The notes under the pieces are model-generated. The model saw only the letters and a program-made list of their open reading frames with translations, had not been told where the DNA came from and searched no databases. A stretch of DNA of 64,000 nucleotides from CAZEHS01 sp964511875 (GTDB lineage: Bacteria > Bacillota > Clostridia > Peptostreptococcales > Acidaminobacteraceae): contig CAZEHS010000003.1 of the NCBI GenBank assembly GCA_964511875.1, positions 20,436 through 84,435 of the forward strand, in the 5' to 3' direction. The position numbers were made by a program, and so were the translations under genes. Of the stretch, positions 52,402 through 60,790 are shown in pieces (position 1 is the first letter of the stretch; each line of letters starts with the position of its first letter).

Positions 52402-53274
52402 TTATTTCCCTAATATCTCCTTCTGGAGCCGCTTTCCAGTTGGGGTCGCAGCCAATCCGCCTAGGGCTGTCTCCCTGAGTGATGACGGCATGGACTTGCC
52501 GATCCGGTACATGGCTTCAACCACTTCATCAAAAGGAATCACACTTCGTATACCGGCCAAAGCCATGTCCGCTGCAGTCATCGCATTGGCGACTCCCATG
52601 GCATTCCTTTTGGCACAGGGCACCTCAACGAGACCTGCTACAGGATCACAAACCAGCCCCAGAATATTCTTAAATGCAATGGCTGATGCATGAAGAGCGG
52701 CTTCAGGGGACCCACCCTTCATCTCGACAAGGGCCGCTGCCGCCATCGCAGCCGCAGCACCGCATTCAGCCTGACAACCGCCCTCAGCGCCTGAAACGGT
52801 GGCATTGCGTGCGACGATCCGCCCGATTCCGCTCGCTGTCAAAAGGCCGTCGATCATGCCTTCACGGCCGCACCCCACTGCTTCACCGGCCGTTATCACT
52901 GCAGCCGGAAGTATTCCACAGGATCCGGCCGTAGGGGCTGCCACTATACGCCCCATGGATGCATTCACTTCTGAACCGGATAGGGCTCTGGCCATGGCAA
53001 GGGATAGGAATTCACCCGAATAGGGCTTTCCCGCTGCCCTATAAATGGCCATCCGCTGGGCATCTCCGCCAAGAAGACCGCTCACTGAGCGAATCTCCTG
53101 ATCCAAGGCCCGATTTGCCGCATCCTGCATCACATCCAAAACCTTGCCCATCTGGGCTCTGATCGCGGAAACATCCGAATCCGCCAGCTTTGCTTCCTCT
53201 TCCAACACAATATCACAGATCCTGCGCCCGCTTTCATTTGCCGCAGCAATCAATTCGCTTCCTGAAGTGTACAT
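52402..53274 (-). CDS. sdaAA: L-serine dehydratase, iron-sulfur alpha subunit
   Basis: 290 residues. TAGSCGILPAAVIT near 110, then cysteines in GAEGGCQAECGAAAAM, LVCDPVAGLV and EVPCAKRN near 160-215, which hold the oxygen-sensitive 4Fe-4S cluster that acts on the serine hydroxyl. With the beta subunit it turns L-serine into pyruvate and ammonia. ATG 53274 has GGAGG four bases upstream. It lies 61 bases after sdaAB on the same strand, the order usual in Firmicutes. Pyruvate made here could feed the dehydrogenase complex encoded at 15398-20181. Confidence 0.94.
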   Translation of the reverse strand: MYTSGSELIAAANESGRRICDIVLEEEAKLADSDVSAIRAQMGKVLDVMQDAANRALDQEIRSVSGLLGGDAQRMAIYRAAGKPYSGEFLSLAMARALSGSEVNASMGRIVAAPTAGSCGILPAAVITAGEAVGCGREGMIDGLLTASGIGRIVARNATVSGAEGGCQAECGAAAAMAAAALVEMKGGSPEAALHASAIAFKNILGLVCDPVAGLVEVPCAKRNAMGVANAMTAADMALAGIRSVIPFDEVVEAMYRIGKSMPSSLRETALGGLAATPTGKRLQKEILGK

Positions 53275-53335
53275 GGATCCTCCCTGATAACTAAAATTCA
53301 TTTTGCCACGGCTAAGCCTCTATCACTAAAATCCT

Positions 53336-54004
53336 TCATACCCCTGCCACAGCTCGCACGGATATCACACCGTCCAGAGAGGCGATTTCAGCAACTGCGC
53401 CTTGAGGCACAACGGTATCTGATTCGACGATGGTGGTGGCTGTCTGTCCTTTGGATTCCCTGGTCACCTTCAGGTTTGCGATGTTTATGCCCTGCATGGC
53501 AATAGCGAAGGTGATCCGGCTGATCATGCCCTGTTGGTCCTTATGCTTCAGAATCAGCACAGGCAGACTGCCGTCAAAATCGACCGGTTCTCCGTCGATG
53601 GCTGTGATACGGATACTGCCGCCGCCGACCGATGATCCCCTCACAGTTATCGTTTCTCCCTCAACTCCGGTCAGCTGAACCTCCACAGTGTTCGGGTGAA
53701 CATCTCCCAGGTCTGCCGGCTCGAAGGTTACTGCTATTCCTTGAGCTTCGGCGATCTCAAAGGATTCCCTTATCCGCTCATCATCGGTTTCCATGCCCAG
53801 GATTCCGGCTACCAGAGCACGGTCCGTACCATGGCCGCGATAAGTCGTTGCGAAAGAACCGTGAAGCAAGAAACGGGCTGCTTTGATCGGCTTCCCGAAA
53901 ATAGTTTTCGCTGCCCGACCGATACGTTCCGCTCCTGCAGTATGGGAACTGGAGGGTCCGATCATAACCGGCCCCAGAATATTGAAAATGCTATCCTTAT
54001 GCAT
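53336..54004 (-). CDS. sdaAB: L-serine dehydratase, beta subunit
   Basis: 222 residues. The N-terminal domain begins with the conserved SIFNILGPVMIGPSSSHTAGA, followed by LHGSFATTYRGHGTDRALVAG near 45; the C-terminal ACT domain lies near 145-220 (LPVLILKHKDQQGMISRIT). ATG 54004 has GAGGTG four bases upstream. The open frame reaches 54133 but its first 43 residues do not resemble the family and have no ribosome site. It is the first gene of the sdaAB-sdaAA operon and diverges from the REC-GGDEF gene. Confidence 0.93.
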   Translation of the reverse strand: MHKDSIFNILGPVMIGPSSSHTAGAERIGRAAKTIFGKPIKAARFLLHGSFATTYRGHGTDRALVAGILGMETDDERIRESFEIAEAQGIAVTFEPADLGDVHPNTVEVQLTGVEGETITVRGSSVGGGSIRITAIDGEPVDFDGSLPVLILKHKDQQGMISRITFAIAMQGINIANLKVTRESKGQTATTIVESDTVVPQGAVAEIASLDGVISVRAVAGV

Positions 54005-54187
54005 GGCACACCTCTTTTTTAAACTTTTAAATATTCTATCACAGACAAATCTTAAAGCATAGCTGCCTTCTATAATTCTGCCCAAACCGTATACTGGTTG
54101 AAAATATTTGTCTGTTAATGTGAATTCCATCACTAGATGGGTATGTATGAATATCCAGATTTCGTAAGGTCGTTAAGGAGGATTACC

Positions 54188-55951
54188 ATGTCCAAACCTA
54201 CTGTCCTTGTAGTTGAGGATTCACAAGCCGTATCTGACGCGATTGAGAATATACTCTCCATACATGGATATCCTCTCTCTGGAATCATGGATACAACTGA
54301 AGAAGCCATAGCATATGCCCGGCTGGAATGCCCTGATATCATCTTGATGGATGTTGATTTGAACGGCCCGGCGAAAGTCATTGAATCCGCCGGAATCATA
54401 TCCCAGGAATACGGCGTTCCGGTCATCCTGCTTACAGGCGTTTCGGATGTGAAAATTCTGGAAGCCGCTATGTTAAGCGAATCCTTTACCTATCTTGTCA
54501 AACCAATCCAGGAGATTGAACTGATCATCAATATAGAAATCGCTGTCCATAAAAATCGAATCACAAAAAAAACTGAGAAGGACCGCCAGTGGAGAGAATC
54601 CATACTTGATGGAGTCATTGATGCCGTATTGGCCGAGAATGAATCAGGCAGGCTCATCTATATGAACATCCCGGCAGCGACTCTACTGGAGATCGATGGG
54701 GATTTCAAAGAAAAGGCTCTCACTTCCTATGTCTCGTTTTTCAAAATGGACGGGATGCCGCTTGATGACCTCAATTCTACCGATCAGCGTATGGAATGCC
54801 AATTGCGGACTCCATCCGGGAAAGAATACATAGTCATTTTGAAGACACATATCCTGTTCGATCCGGCCCTTGATTCCAGAATCAAGGTCACTACCTTGAG
54901 CGACATCACTGATGAGTGGTTCCTTCAGGAAAAAATCCGCTTTATGACCTTCCATGACAGTCTGACGGGTTTATACAACAGGTATTTCCTGGAAGAAGAA
55001 CTGGTACGTCTGAATACAGACAGGCAGCTCCCCATCAGCATCATCATGGCAGATCTTAACGGCTTGAAAACCATCAATGATATACTGGGCCATCATGATG
55101 GTGATCTGCTGTTGAAAGCCTGCGCTCATCAGTTGAGGAAAGTCTGCAGAGATGAGGATATCATTGCGAGGTTCGGCGGCGATGAATTCCTTATCTTCCT
55201 GCCTCGCACAACTGACACGGATGTCAGGCATATCATTCAGCGCATCCAGTCAGGCTGTCAAAAGGTCATCACGCCCCTGGGCCCCATGAGCATCGCCTTA
55301 GGTCATTATACAAAGGACACTCTGGAGGAACCGATGCAGTCTTCCATAATGCGGGCTGATGAGGATATGTACCGCAATAAGATATCCCTGAAAAAGAATT
55401 ATTATCATAAATGCTTCACTTATGTTTATGAAGAGCTCCAGCACCATCCGTTTGAAGGGAGACAATTCACAAATAAAATCATCCGATTGATGGAACGGAT
55501 GATCCAGTTAAGAGATGACATCAATGGATACGCCCGGGACATCCGTCATTTGGGGCGTGTTTACGACATCGGCATGATCTGCCTTCCTACCCGTATTTAC
55601 AGGTACTCGCAATTGAGTGAAGGAGATTTGGAACAGGTTCAAAAACATGCTGAGATGAGCTATAAGATTGTGAATTTGAATCCTGAATATATGCATGTAG
55701 CCGATGCGGTACTTTATCATCACGAACGCTGGGATGGAAACGGATATCCTTATCACTTGAAGGGTGATGAGATTCCTATTCTGGCCAGGATGCTGGCAGT
55801 GGTGGACGCATACTGCTCCATGACCAGAATGCGCAATTATCGGGAGCCTCTGACTCCGCAGGATGCATTGACGGAAATCGCCAGAGGCTCCGGTAAACAG
55901 TACGATCCTGAGGTGGTGGAACTTTTTGTAACAATGATGTCAAACCACTGA
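54188..55951 (+). CDS. REC-PAS-GGDEF-(degenerate HD-GYP) signalling protein
   Basis: 587 residues. A receiver domain (about 1-120; Asp in IILMDVDLNGP near 54) is followed by a PAS-like domain (about 130-250), GGDEF (about 260-420) with intact ARFGGDEF and an RDED inhibitory site five residues earlier, and a C-terminal HD-GYP-like domain. HHERWDGNGYP is kept, but the leading HD is YD (RVYDIGMICLP), and the last metal Asp of the usual DAYDAMTS is changed (DAYCSMTR). It is therefore probably a phospho-controlled cyclase with an inactive phosphodiesterase domain that may bind c-di-GMP. ATG 54188 has AGGAGG six bases upstream. Confidence 0.88.
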   Translation: MSKPTVLVVEDSQAVSDAIENILSIHGYPLSGIMDTTEEAIAYARLECPDIILMDVDLNGPAKVIESAGIISQEYGVPVILLTGVSDVKILEAAMLSESFTYLVKPIQEIELIINIEIAVHKNRITKKTEKDRQWRESILDGVIDAVLAENESGRLIYMNIPAATLLEIDGDFKEKALTSYVSFFKMDGMPLDDLNSTDQRMECQLRTPSGKEYIVILKTHILFDPALDSRIKVTTLSDITDEWFLQEKIRFMTFHDSLTGLYNRYFLEEELVRLNTDRQLPISIIMADLNGLKTINDILGHHDGDLLLKACAHQLRKVCRDEDIIARFGGDEFLIFLPRTTDTDVRHIIQRIQSGCQKVITPLGPMSIALGHYTKDTLEEPMQSSIMRADEDMYRNKISLKKNYYHKCFTYVYEELQHHPFEGRQFTNKIIRLMERMIQLRDDINGYARDIRHLGRVYDIGMICLPTRIYRYSQLSEGDLEQVQKHAEMSYKIVNLNPEYMHVADAVLYHHERWDGNGYPYHLKGDEIPILARMLAVVDAYCSMTRMRNYREPLTPQDALTEIARGSGKQYDPEVVELFVTMMSNH

Positions 55952-55957
55952 AATGAA

Positions 55958-56863
55958 TCAGATGTTCAGCAGCTTATCAATCAGGAGCACCAGTTTGCCG
56001 ATCTCCGGCTTGGACATCTGGGCATCGGCTCCGACACTTTCCCCTTTGTGCTTGAGACTGTCCGTAATCAGGGATGAGAATATGATTACCGGCATTCTTT
56101 TCAGGATCTTGTGCTCCTTCACCTTCCTTGTCAGGGTGTGCCCGTCCATCTGAGGCATTTCAATATCGGTGATCAGAAGCTGCACATCCTCTATGAAGGC
56201 TTCACTCTTCTTTTCAGCCAGATTTATCAGATAGTCATAGGCTTCCTTACCGTCATCACAAAATCTGAGCTTCGTGAACCCGGCGTAATTCAGCGTATCC
56301 TTCAGAACCTGCCTGATCATCGGTGAGTCATCGGCCAACAACAGCTGTACTTTGGAACGGTCTTTCGCTTCCAGACCTGCAATCCGGGCTGTCGTGATTC
56401 CGGTCTGCGGGCTGATGTCCATGACTATCTTCTCGAAATCCAGCATCATGTAGATCGTATTGTCCATATTGATATTCCCTATGACCAGGGTGGCATTAAG
56501 GATATCGTCTGGCTTTTGCATCTTGTCCCACCCAAGCCGGTGAATTCCAAGAACCTCGTCCACAAGGAAGGCGACCTTCAGCTTATTGAATTCGCACAGC
56601 AGAGTCATCTTTTGATTCTTATCCTCATAGTGTTTCTTTTCCAGCACATACTTGAGATCGATTACAGTGACCACTTCTCCACGAACAAGTGTAATGCCTG
56701 AAATAGCCTCCGGTGAATTAGGCACTTCGCTGAGCTTATCTATTTGCAGTATTTCACGGACCTTGATGACGTTTATGGCATAAAACTTTCCGTTGACTGT
56801 GAATTTAAGTATCTCAAATTCTCCTGTTCCGCTTTCTAGCAGGATCCCATCATTCTCTTTCAT
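55958..56863 (-). CDS. cheV: CheV chemotaxis coupling protein (CheW-REC)
   Basis: 301 residues. A CheW domain (about 12-155; LKFTVNGKFYAINVIKVREI, GITLVRGEVVTVIDL) is fused to a receiver domain (about 170-300; Asp in LLITDIEMPQMDG near 233). It couples chemoreceptors to CheA, and phosphorylation of the receiver tunes adaptation. AGGAGG precedes the ATG. The gene stands alone, convergent with the REC-GGDEF gene with a six-base gap. The chemoreceptor at 8485 may be one of its partners. Confidence 0.93.
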   Translation of the reverse strand: MKENDGILLESGTGEFEILKFTVNGKFYAINVIKVREILQIDKLSEVPNSPEAISGITLVRGEVVTVIDLKYVLEKKHYEDKNQKMTLLCEFNKLKVAFLVDEVLGIHRLGWDKMQKPDDILNATLVIGNINMDNTIYMMLDFEKIVMDISPQTGITTARIAGLEAKDRSKVQLLLADDSPMIRQVLKDTLNYAGFTKLRFCDDGKEAYDYLINLAEKKSEAFIEDVQLLITDIEMPQMDGHTLTRKVKEHKILKRMPVIIFSSLITDSLKHKGESVGADAQMSKPEIGKLVLLIDKLLNI

Positions 56864-56984
56864 TGACTCTCCTCCTGGACTTGTGCTTTCGAATACTTAA
56901 AGATTAGACATTACCCCCTCAATATCCTTCCTGATTAAAATTTTAATCTGCTTTTATATTCAACATCATGCATTTGAACTCCAA

Positions 56985-57020
56985 TAAAAAGCAGACAAGC
57001 GCCTTTATGCTCTTGTCTGC
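56985..57020 (-). terminator. Terminator after the Kbl-type gene
   Basis: Stem GCAGACAAG / CTTGTCTGC with a 12-base loop; on the minus strand TTTTTATT follows. It starts six bases past the stop codon. Confidence 0.85.
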
Positions 57021-57026
57021 TTCTAT

Positions 57027-58217
57027 TTACTTGATAAGATTCATTTCCCTGCCGACCTTTTCAAAGATGTCGACTGCCTTACTCAGCTGCTCCTTGGTAT
57101 GGGCTGCTGTAACCATGCAGCGCACCCGTCCAGTCCCTTTCGGCACTGTCGGGAACACGATTGCTGATGCGAAGAGTCCGTTATCGAGCAATTTTCGGCT
57201 GAAAGCCATGGTCTGTGCTTCGTCGCCTATGATAACCGGTGTGATCGGTGTCTCGCTATTGCCTGTATTGTAGCCCAGTGCTCCCATTTTCTCTTTGAAG
57301 AACCGAGCATTCTCCCACAATCGATCCGTGTATTCTGTCGTCTCCATCAGGATATCCACGGCCTCAATGATGGCACCTACCGCAGCGGGTGGAAGCGACG
57401 TCGAGAAGAGGAGGGGCCGTCCCCGATGACTGAGCCATTCCTGCATGGTTTTCGAGCCCGCGACATAGCCTCCGATAACGCCTATCGCCTTTGAAAGCGT
57501 ACCGATGCAGAAGTCCACTCGGCCATGAAGATGGAAATGGTCAACTGTGCCTCTGCCGTTATCGCCCAGTACACCTGAGCCATGAGCATCATCTACATAT
57601 GTTAAAGCTCCGTATTTCTCCGCCAGATCGACGATTTCCGGCAAACGGGCCAAATCCCCATCCATGCTGAAAACGCCGTCAGTAATGATCAGCATACGGT
57701 TATATTTAGTCTGACTTTCAATGAGAATCCTCTCAAGATCAGCCATGTCACTATGCTTATAAACGACCTTATCGGCTCGGGAGAGGCGACACCCGTCAAT
57801 GATGCTGGCATGGTTCAGGGCATCGGTTATGATTACATCGCCTTTTTCCGTAATTGCCTGAATTGTGCCTGCGTTACAGTTGAATCCTGATTGAAAAACC
57901 ATGACGGCTTCTTCTCTCTTGAATTCTGCAAGCTTCTTCTCAAGTATCTCATGGATGTCCATGTTACCTATAATCGTTCGTACTGCTCCTGTTCCAACCC
58001 CATACTTCTCTACTGAAGCGATAGCGGCTGCCTTCAATCGCGGGTGATTAGCAAACCCAAGATAATTATTTGATGAAAGATTGATGACCTGGCGACCGTT
58101 CAGAATCACCTCTGCTCCACTGGCACTCTCAAGAACAGGCAACTGCCGGTAAACCCCCTGGTCCTTCAACTCCTGAATTTTTTCTTTTAAAAAGCCCAAC
58201 TCGTGGATATCTGTCAT
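57027..58217 (-). CDS. kbl: Glycine C-acetyltransferase (Kbl) or related alpha-oxoamine synthase
   Basis: 396 residues, PLP fold type I. SSNNYLGFANHPRLK near 48, YVDDAHGSGVLGDNGRGT near 203 and the PLP lysine in IGTLSKAIGVIGGYVAGS near 240. The length and N-terminus fit the Kbl-type enzymes of Gram-positives, which make 2-amino-3-oxobutyrate from glycine and acetyl-CoA. The closely related biotin enzyme BioF cannot be excluded, since neither tdh nor bio genes adjoin. The ATG has GGAG nine bases upstream and its own promoter at 58291-58318. Confidence 0.85.
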   Translation of the reverse strand: MTDIHELGFLKEKIQELKDQGVYRQLPVLESASGAEVILNGRQVINLSSNNYLGFANHPRLKAAAIASVEKYGVGTGAVRTIIGNMDIHEILEKKLAEFKREEAVMVFQSGFNCNAGTIQAITEKGDVIITDALNHASIIDGCRLSRADKVVYKHSDMADLERILIESQTKYNRMLIITDGVFSMDGDLARLPEIVDLAEKYGALTYVDDAHGSGVLGDNGRGTVDHFHLHGRVDFCIGTLSKAIGVIGGYVAGSKTMQEWLSHRGRPLLFSTSLPPAAVGAIIEAVDILMETTEYTDRLWENARFFKEKMGALGYNTGNSETPITPVIIGDEAQTMAFSRKLLDNGLFASAIVFPTVPKGTGRVRCMVTAAHTKEQLSKAVDIFEKVGREMNLIK

Positions 58218-58290
58218 ATTCGTTGTCTCCTTCGGTGTTTTTTAAATTCACAATCTCCTGACTGCAGACAAAATACACTGCACACTCTCG

Positions 58291-58318
58291 ATTATATAAC
58301 ATCGTGCGCCATTCGCAA
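58291..58318 (-). promoter_or_regulatory. Sigma-A promoter of the Kbl-type gene
   Basis: TTGCGA (58318-58313), a 16-base spacer and a perfect TATAAT (58296-58291) on the minus strand. It lies directly after the terminator of the ArsR-type gene. Confidence 0.65.
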
Positions 58319-58320
58319 AT

Positions 58321-58349
58321 AAAAGAAAGGACCGGCACGTGTCCGATCC
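58321..58349 (-). terminator. Terminator after the ArsR-type regulator gene
   Basis: GGATCGG pairs with CCGGTCC (one G-U) around a 7-base loop, followed by TTTCTTTT. The stem begins with the last base of the TAG stop codon. Confidence 0.7.
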
Positions 58350-58906
58350 TACTTTCGGCAGGGCACCAGCAGCAGGCTTGTGAGATGTCTCGTGGTTCCA
58401 GGCCTGGGCTCCTTGTATCGGGCAGCATATTGATGGATAACCTCATCAAGCTCTGCGAATAACGCCTTTGCTTCTGATTCAGTTAGGTGAACATCAGGTA
58501 TATTGGTAATCCGGTTGGCTGAGATTCTTTCTCTGAGCTCAATGGAATCATAAAACTGTTTGAAGACCTTCTCAAAAGCTGCTACTGACGCATAGTCCAC
58601 AGCAGGCTTGGTTTTCAGATCACCCATATTCATTGCGCTGGAATCAAATTGGAACGTCCTTGCAACAGGCTGGTAGTATTTTTCTACAATGCCCATTCTT
58701 ATATTCTCGCCGGCCGGCTCCAGAATCCCGACTTTCACAAGAGCTTTGATATGATAATTCACCTTGGCATGAGGTTCTCTCAAGCAGTCTGATATTTGTT
58801 TCGCAGTAGCTGCCTTTTCACCGAACGCCTCAAGGACTCGAATGCGGTATACGTTGGAAAGAGCGTTGATTTGCTTCAAATCTGACAGTGTTTCTACGTC
58901 CTTCAA
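58349..58906 (-). CDS. ArsR-family winged-helix regulator
   Basis: 185 residues. An N-terminal winged helix (about 8-75: LSNVYRIRVLEAFGEKAATAKQISDCLREPHAKVNYHIKALVK, then a basic wing) reads like ArsR-type or HTH_20 regulators that bind DNA as dimers. The C-terminal 110 residues are helical with no metal-binding cysteine motif, and the effector is unknown. The likely start is TTG with GGGGGA eight bases upstream. It follows the SpoIIE-type gene by 47 bases on the same strand and is separated from kbl by a terminator. Confidence 0.8.
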   Translation of the reverse strand: MKDVETLSDLKQINALSNVYRIRVLEAFGEKAATAKQISDCLREPHAKVNYHIKALVKVGILEPAGENIRMGIVEKYYQPVARTFQFDSSAMNMGDLKTKPAVDYASVAAFEKVFKQFYDSIELRERISANRITNIPDVHLTESEAKALFAELDEVIHQYAARYKEPRPGTTRHLTSLLLVPCRK

Positions 58907-58953
58907 AAATGATGTCCCCCCATCTGACTATTCACGCTCAAACCCTTCCTTGT

Positions 58954-60621
58954 TTAAATCCCAATATCCATGATGAAATACGTGACATCGTCATCCAGCT
59001 CTGCAGCCACGGTCCCAATCCGATCCGTCAGGGCGCGATTCAGCGTCTTTGCAGGCTTATCGCGATACTCAAGCATAAACTGTACAAGTTCATCCTGATC
59101 CAGAATGCGATTCTTGTCCTTATCCACCAAGCCGTCCGTATAGAAAATCAGACGGTCGCCATCATTAAGGTGAATGAATTCACTGGTATAATCAGGTTCG
59201 AAAAAATCACTGAGCCTGCAAATGGGGAATCCCTGGCTCTTGTCGAGATACTCCCAGGTTCCATCCGTTCTGACCAGGATGGGATGACAGTTCATGCCGC
59301 CGGAGGAATACGTAAGAACCTGGGTTGTAAGATTATACGATGCGAAAAATATGACCATGTGCATTTCTTCCGGAAAGGTCATCTTGTTGAATTCATCATA
59401 AAAGTGCTTCAGATTCCGGTGAGGTTTGAGTCCTCTATAGCGTTTGATCAGACGTTCCGTTGACTTTATATAGTTGTTGCAGAACATGGTCATAAGCGCT
59501 GCGGAAATTCCATGTCCGGATACATCCAAAACGTACATTCCGATATGGTCATCATCAATCCTGTAAATGTCATAAAAATCGCCGCTGAGACGCTCACAGG
59601 GGTAATACTCGGAATAAAAGGAAACTTTCTTGAAATTCAGGCGTCTCAGCGGGAGCAAGGACTGCTGAATGCTCCTGGCATAATCCATTTCCCGAATGAA
59701 ACGTGCATTGACCTGCCTGATCTCAGCAGTCCTGCGTTCAACTATTTTTTCGAGATTTTCCGCATAGAGTTTGATCTGCTTTTCTGCATTGATAACCTCT
59801 GCCAGCGGAATATCGATATTGTTCCGGAACAACGCAACGAAGAAGATCAGCAGGCCTGCCAGTTGAAAACTGCCGTAAGCTACATTTGTCAGTTCCGGAG
59901 GCAGACCATAAGCTATTTTCAATGCTTGCGAAAAGACAAGCACAACAAAGCCCGCAGCACCCTGAAGAATGAACGGGTTCTTTTTCAGGCTGTAGGAACG
60001 TATATATGCAACAATTGCCATAACATAGGCCGCAGCTGCCAGATACTCCATCAGCATCTGAGTCAGGCGCAGGTCCGTATCAGCGGGAAGACCTGCCAGA
60101 AGACCTCCAAACCATTGATTGAACCAAACAATCAGTCCCGCTGCGAATACCGGAATAAGTTTTACAATTCGAGAGCTGCCGGTTTCCTGCCCAGCCTCAT
60201 TGGAAAGCAGAGAGCCCAACAATACACCAAAGCTCATGATTAACCGTGGAAAGGTTCCATAAACCATTTCCAGGATCTGTCCCTGAGGCGCCTCTATAAG
60301 AACCGGATATCCGTGAATGATCCCAAGCAGTTGAATACAGCCTGCCCCCAGGAACATCGTGGACAGGAAAACCATTCGTTTACGATGGTAGCTGATCAGC
60401 GAATAATAACTGGTATTGAAAAGCAGGAAAACGACTATTATGCCCGCGATATTGACCATCAGATCGATTCTCTGAAGGTCCTGTATGTTCAGAAAGCCAT
60501 ATATTGATTCGTTCTGGAATAAAAACAGTAGGAACCCAAGGCAGGACACAGTGAAGGCTATGATGATACCCATATAGCTGCTTAATAGATCAAGTCGGGA
60601 ATTATCCCGGGTTTCAAACAT
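58954..60621 (-). CDS. Membrane PP2C (SpoIIE/RsbU) phosphatase with MASE3-like sensor
   Basis: 555 residues. Seven or so membrane segments fill about 12-275 and resemble the MASE3 sensor domain (NIAGIIVVFLLFNTSYYSLI). A coiled coil near 280-310 leads to the SpoIIE phosphatase domain: SGDFYDIYRIDD near 350, LDVSGHGISAALMTMF near 375 and FYTDGLVDKDKN near 488. It should dephosphorylate an anti-sigma antagonist in a partner-switching pathway, but no STAS or RsbW-type gene is in the window. GGAGG lies six bases before the ATG. Confidence 0.9.
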   Translation of the reverse strand: MFETRDNSRLDLLSSYMGIIIAFTVSCLGFLLFLFQNESIYGFLNIQDLQRIDLMVNIAGIIVVFLLFNTSYYSLISYHRKRMVFLSTMFLGAGCIQLLGIIHGYPVLIEAPQGQILEMVYGTFPRLIMSFGVLLGSLLSNEAGQETGSSRIVKLIPVFAAGLIVWFNQWFGGLLAGLPADTDLRLTQMLMEYLAAAAYVMAIVAYIRSYSLKKNPFILQGAAGFVVLVFSQALKIAYGLPPELTNVAYGSFQLAGLLIFFVALFRNNIDIPLAEVINAEKQIKLYAENLEKIVERRTAEIRQVNARFIREMDYARSIQQSLLPLRRLNFKKVSFYSEYYPCERLSGDFYDIYRIDDDHIGMYVLDVSGHGISAALMTMFCNNYIKSTERLIKRYRGLKPHRNLKHFYDEFNKMTFPEEMHMVIFFASYNLTTQVLTYSSGGMNCHPILVRTDGTWEYLDKSQGFPICRLSDFFEPDYTSEFIHLNDGDRLIFYTDGLVDKDKNRILDQDELVQFMLEYRDKPAKTLNRALTDRIGTVAAELDDDVTYFIMDIGI

Positions 60622-60732
60622 GTATGACCTCCACCTTGAGCTTGACCTGAACTGATTTGAACAAACTTCAATTCATAATCATTATATCACCCTGCAATTG
60701 GTTTCAAAAGCAATCTATCTTCGATAGGAGGG

Positions 60733-60770
60733 AAAAACCCAAAAGAAGGTAGTTTCTTTTGGGTTTTTTT
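60733..60770. terminator. Bidirectional terminator after the uridine kinase fusion gene
   Basis: AACCCAAAAGAA pairs with TTCTTTTGGGTT over a short loop; T runs follow on both strands (seven on plus, five on minus). It ends the lepB-uridine kinase operon, 20 bases after the stop. Confidence 0.85.
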
Positions 60771-60790
60771 GCCATTTATGGTATGCGCGG

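Noticed and set aside
59512..60243. A 243-codon open frame on the plus strand opposite the SpoIIE-type gene
   Set aside because: Antisense to a recognised phosphatase; no ribosome site and no family features.
60673..60687. Fur/PerR-like TCATAATCATTATAT upstream of the SpoIIE-type gene
   Set aside because: Two to three mismatches in an AT-rich stretch; no better than chance and likely part of a promoter.
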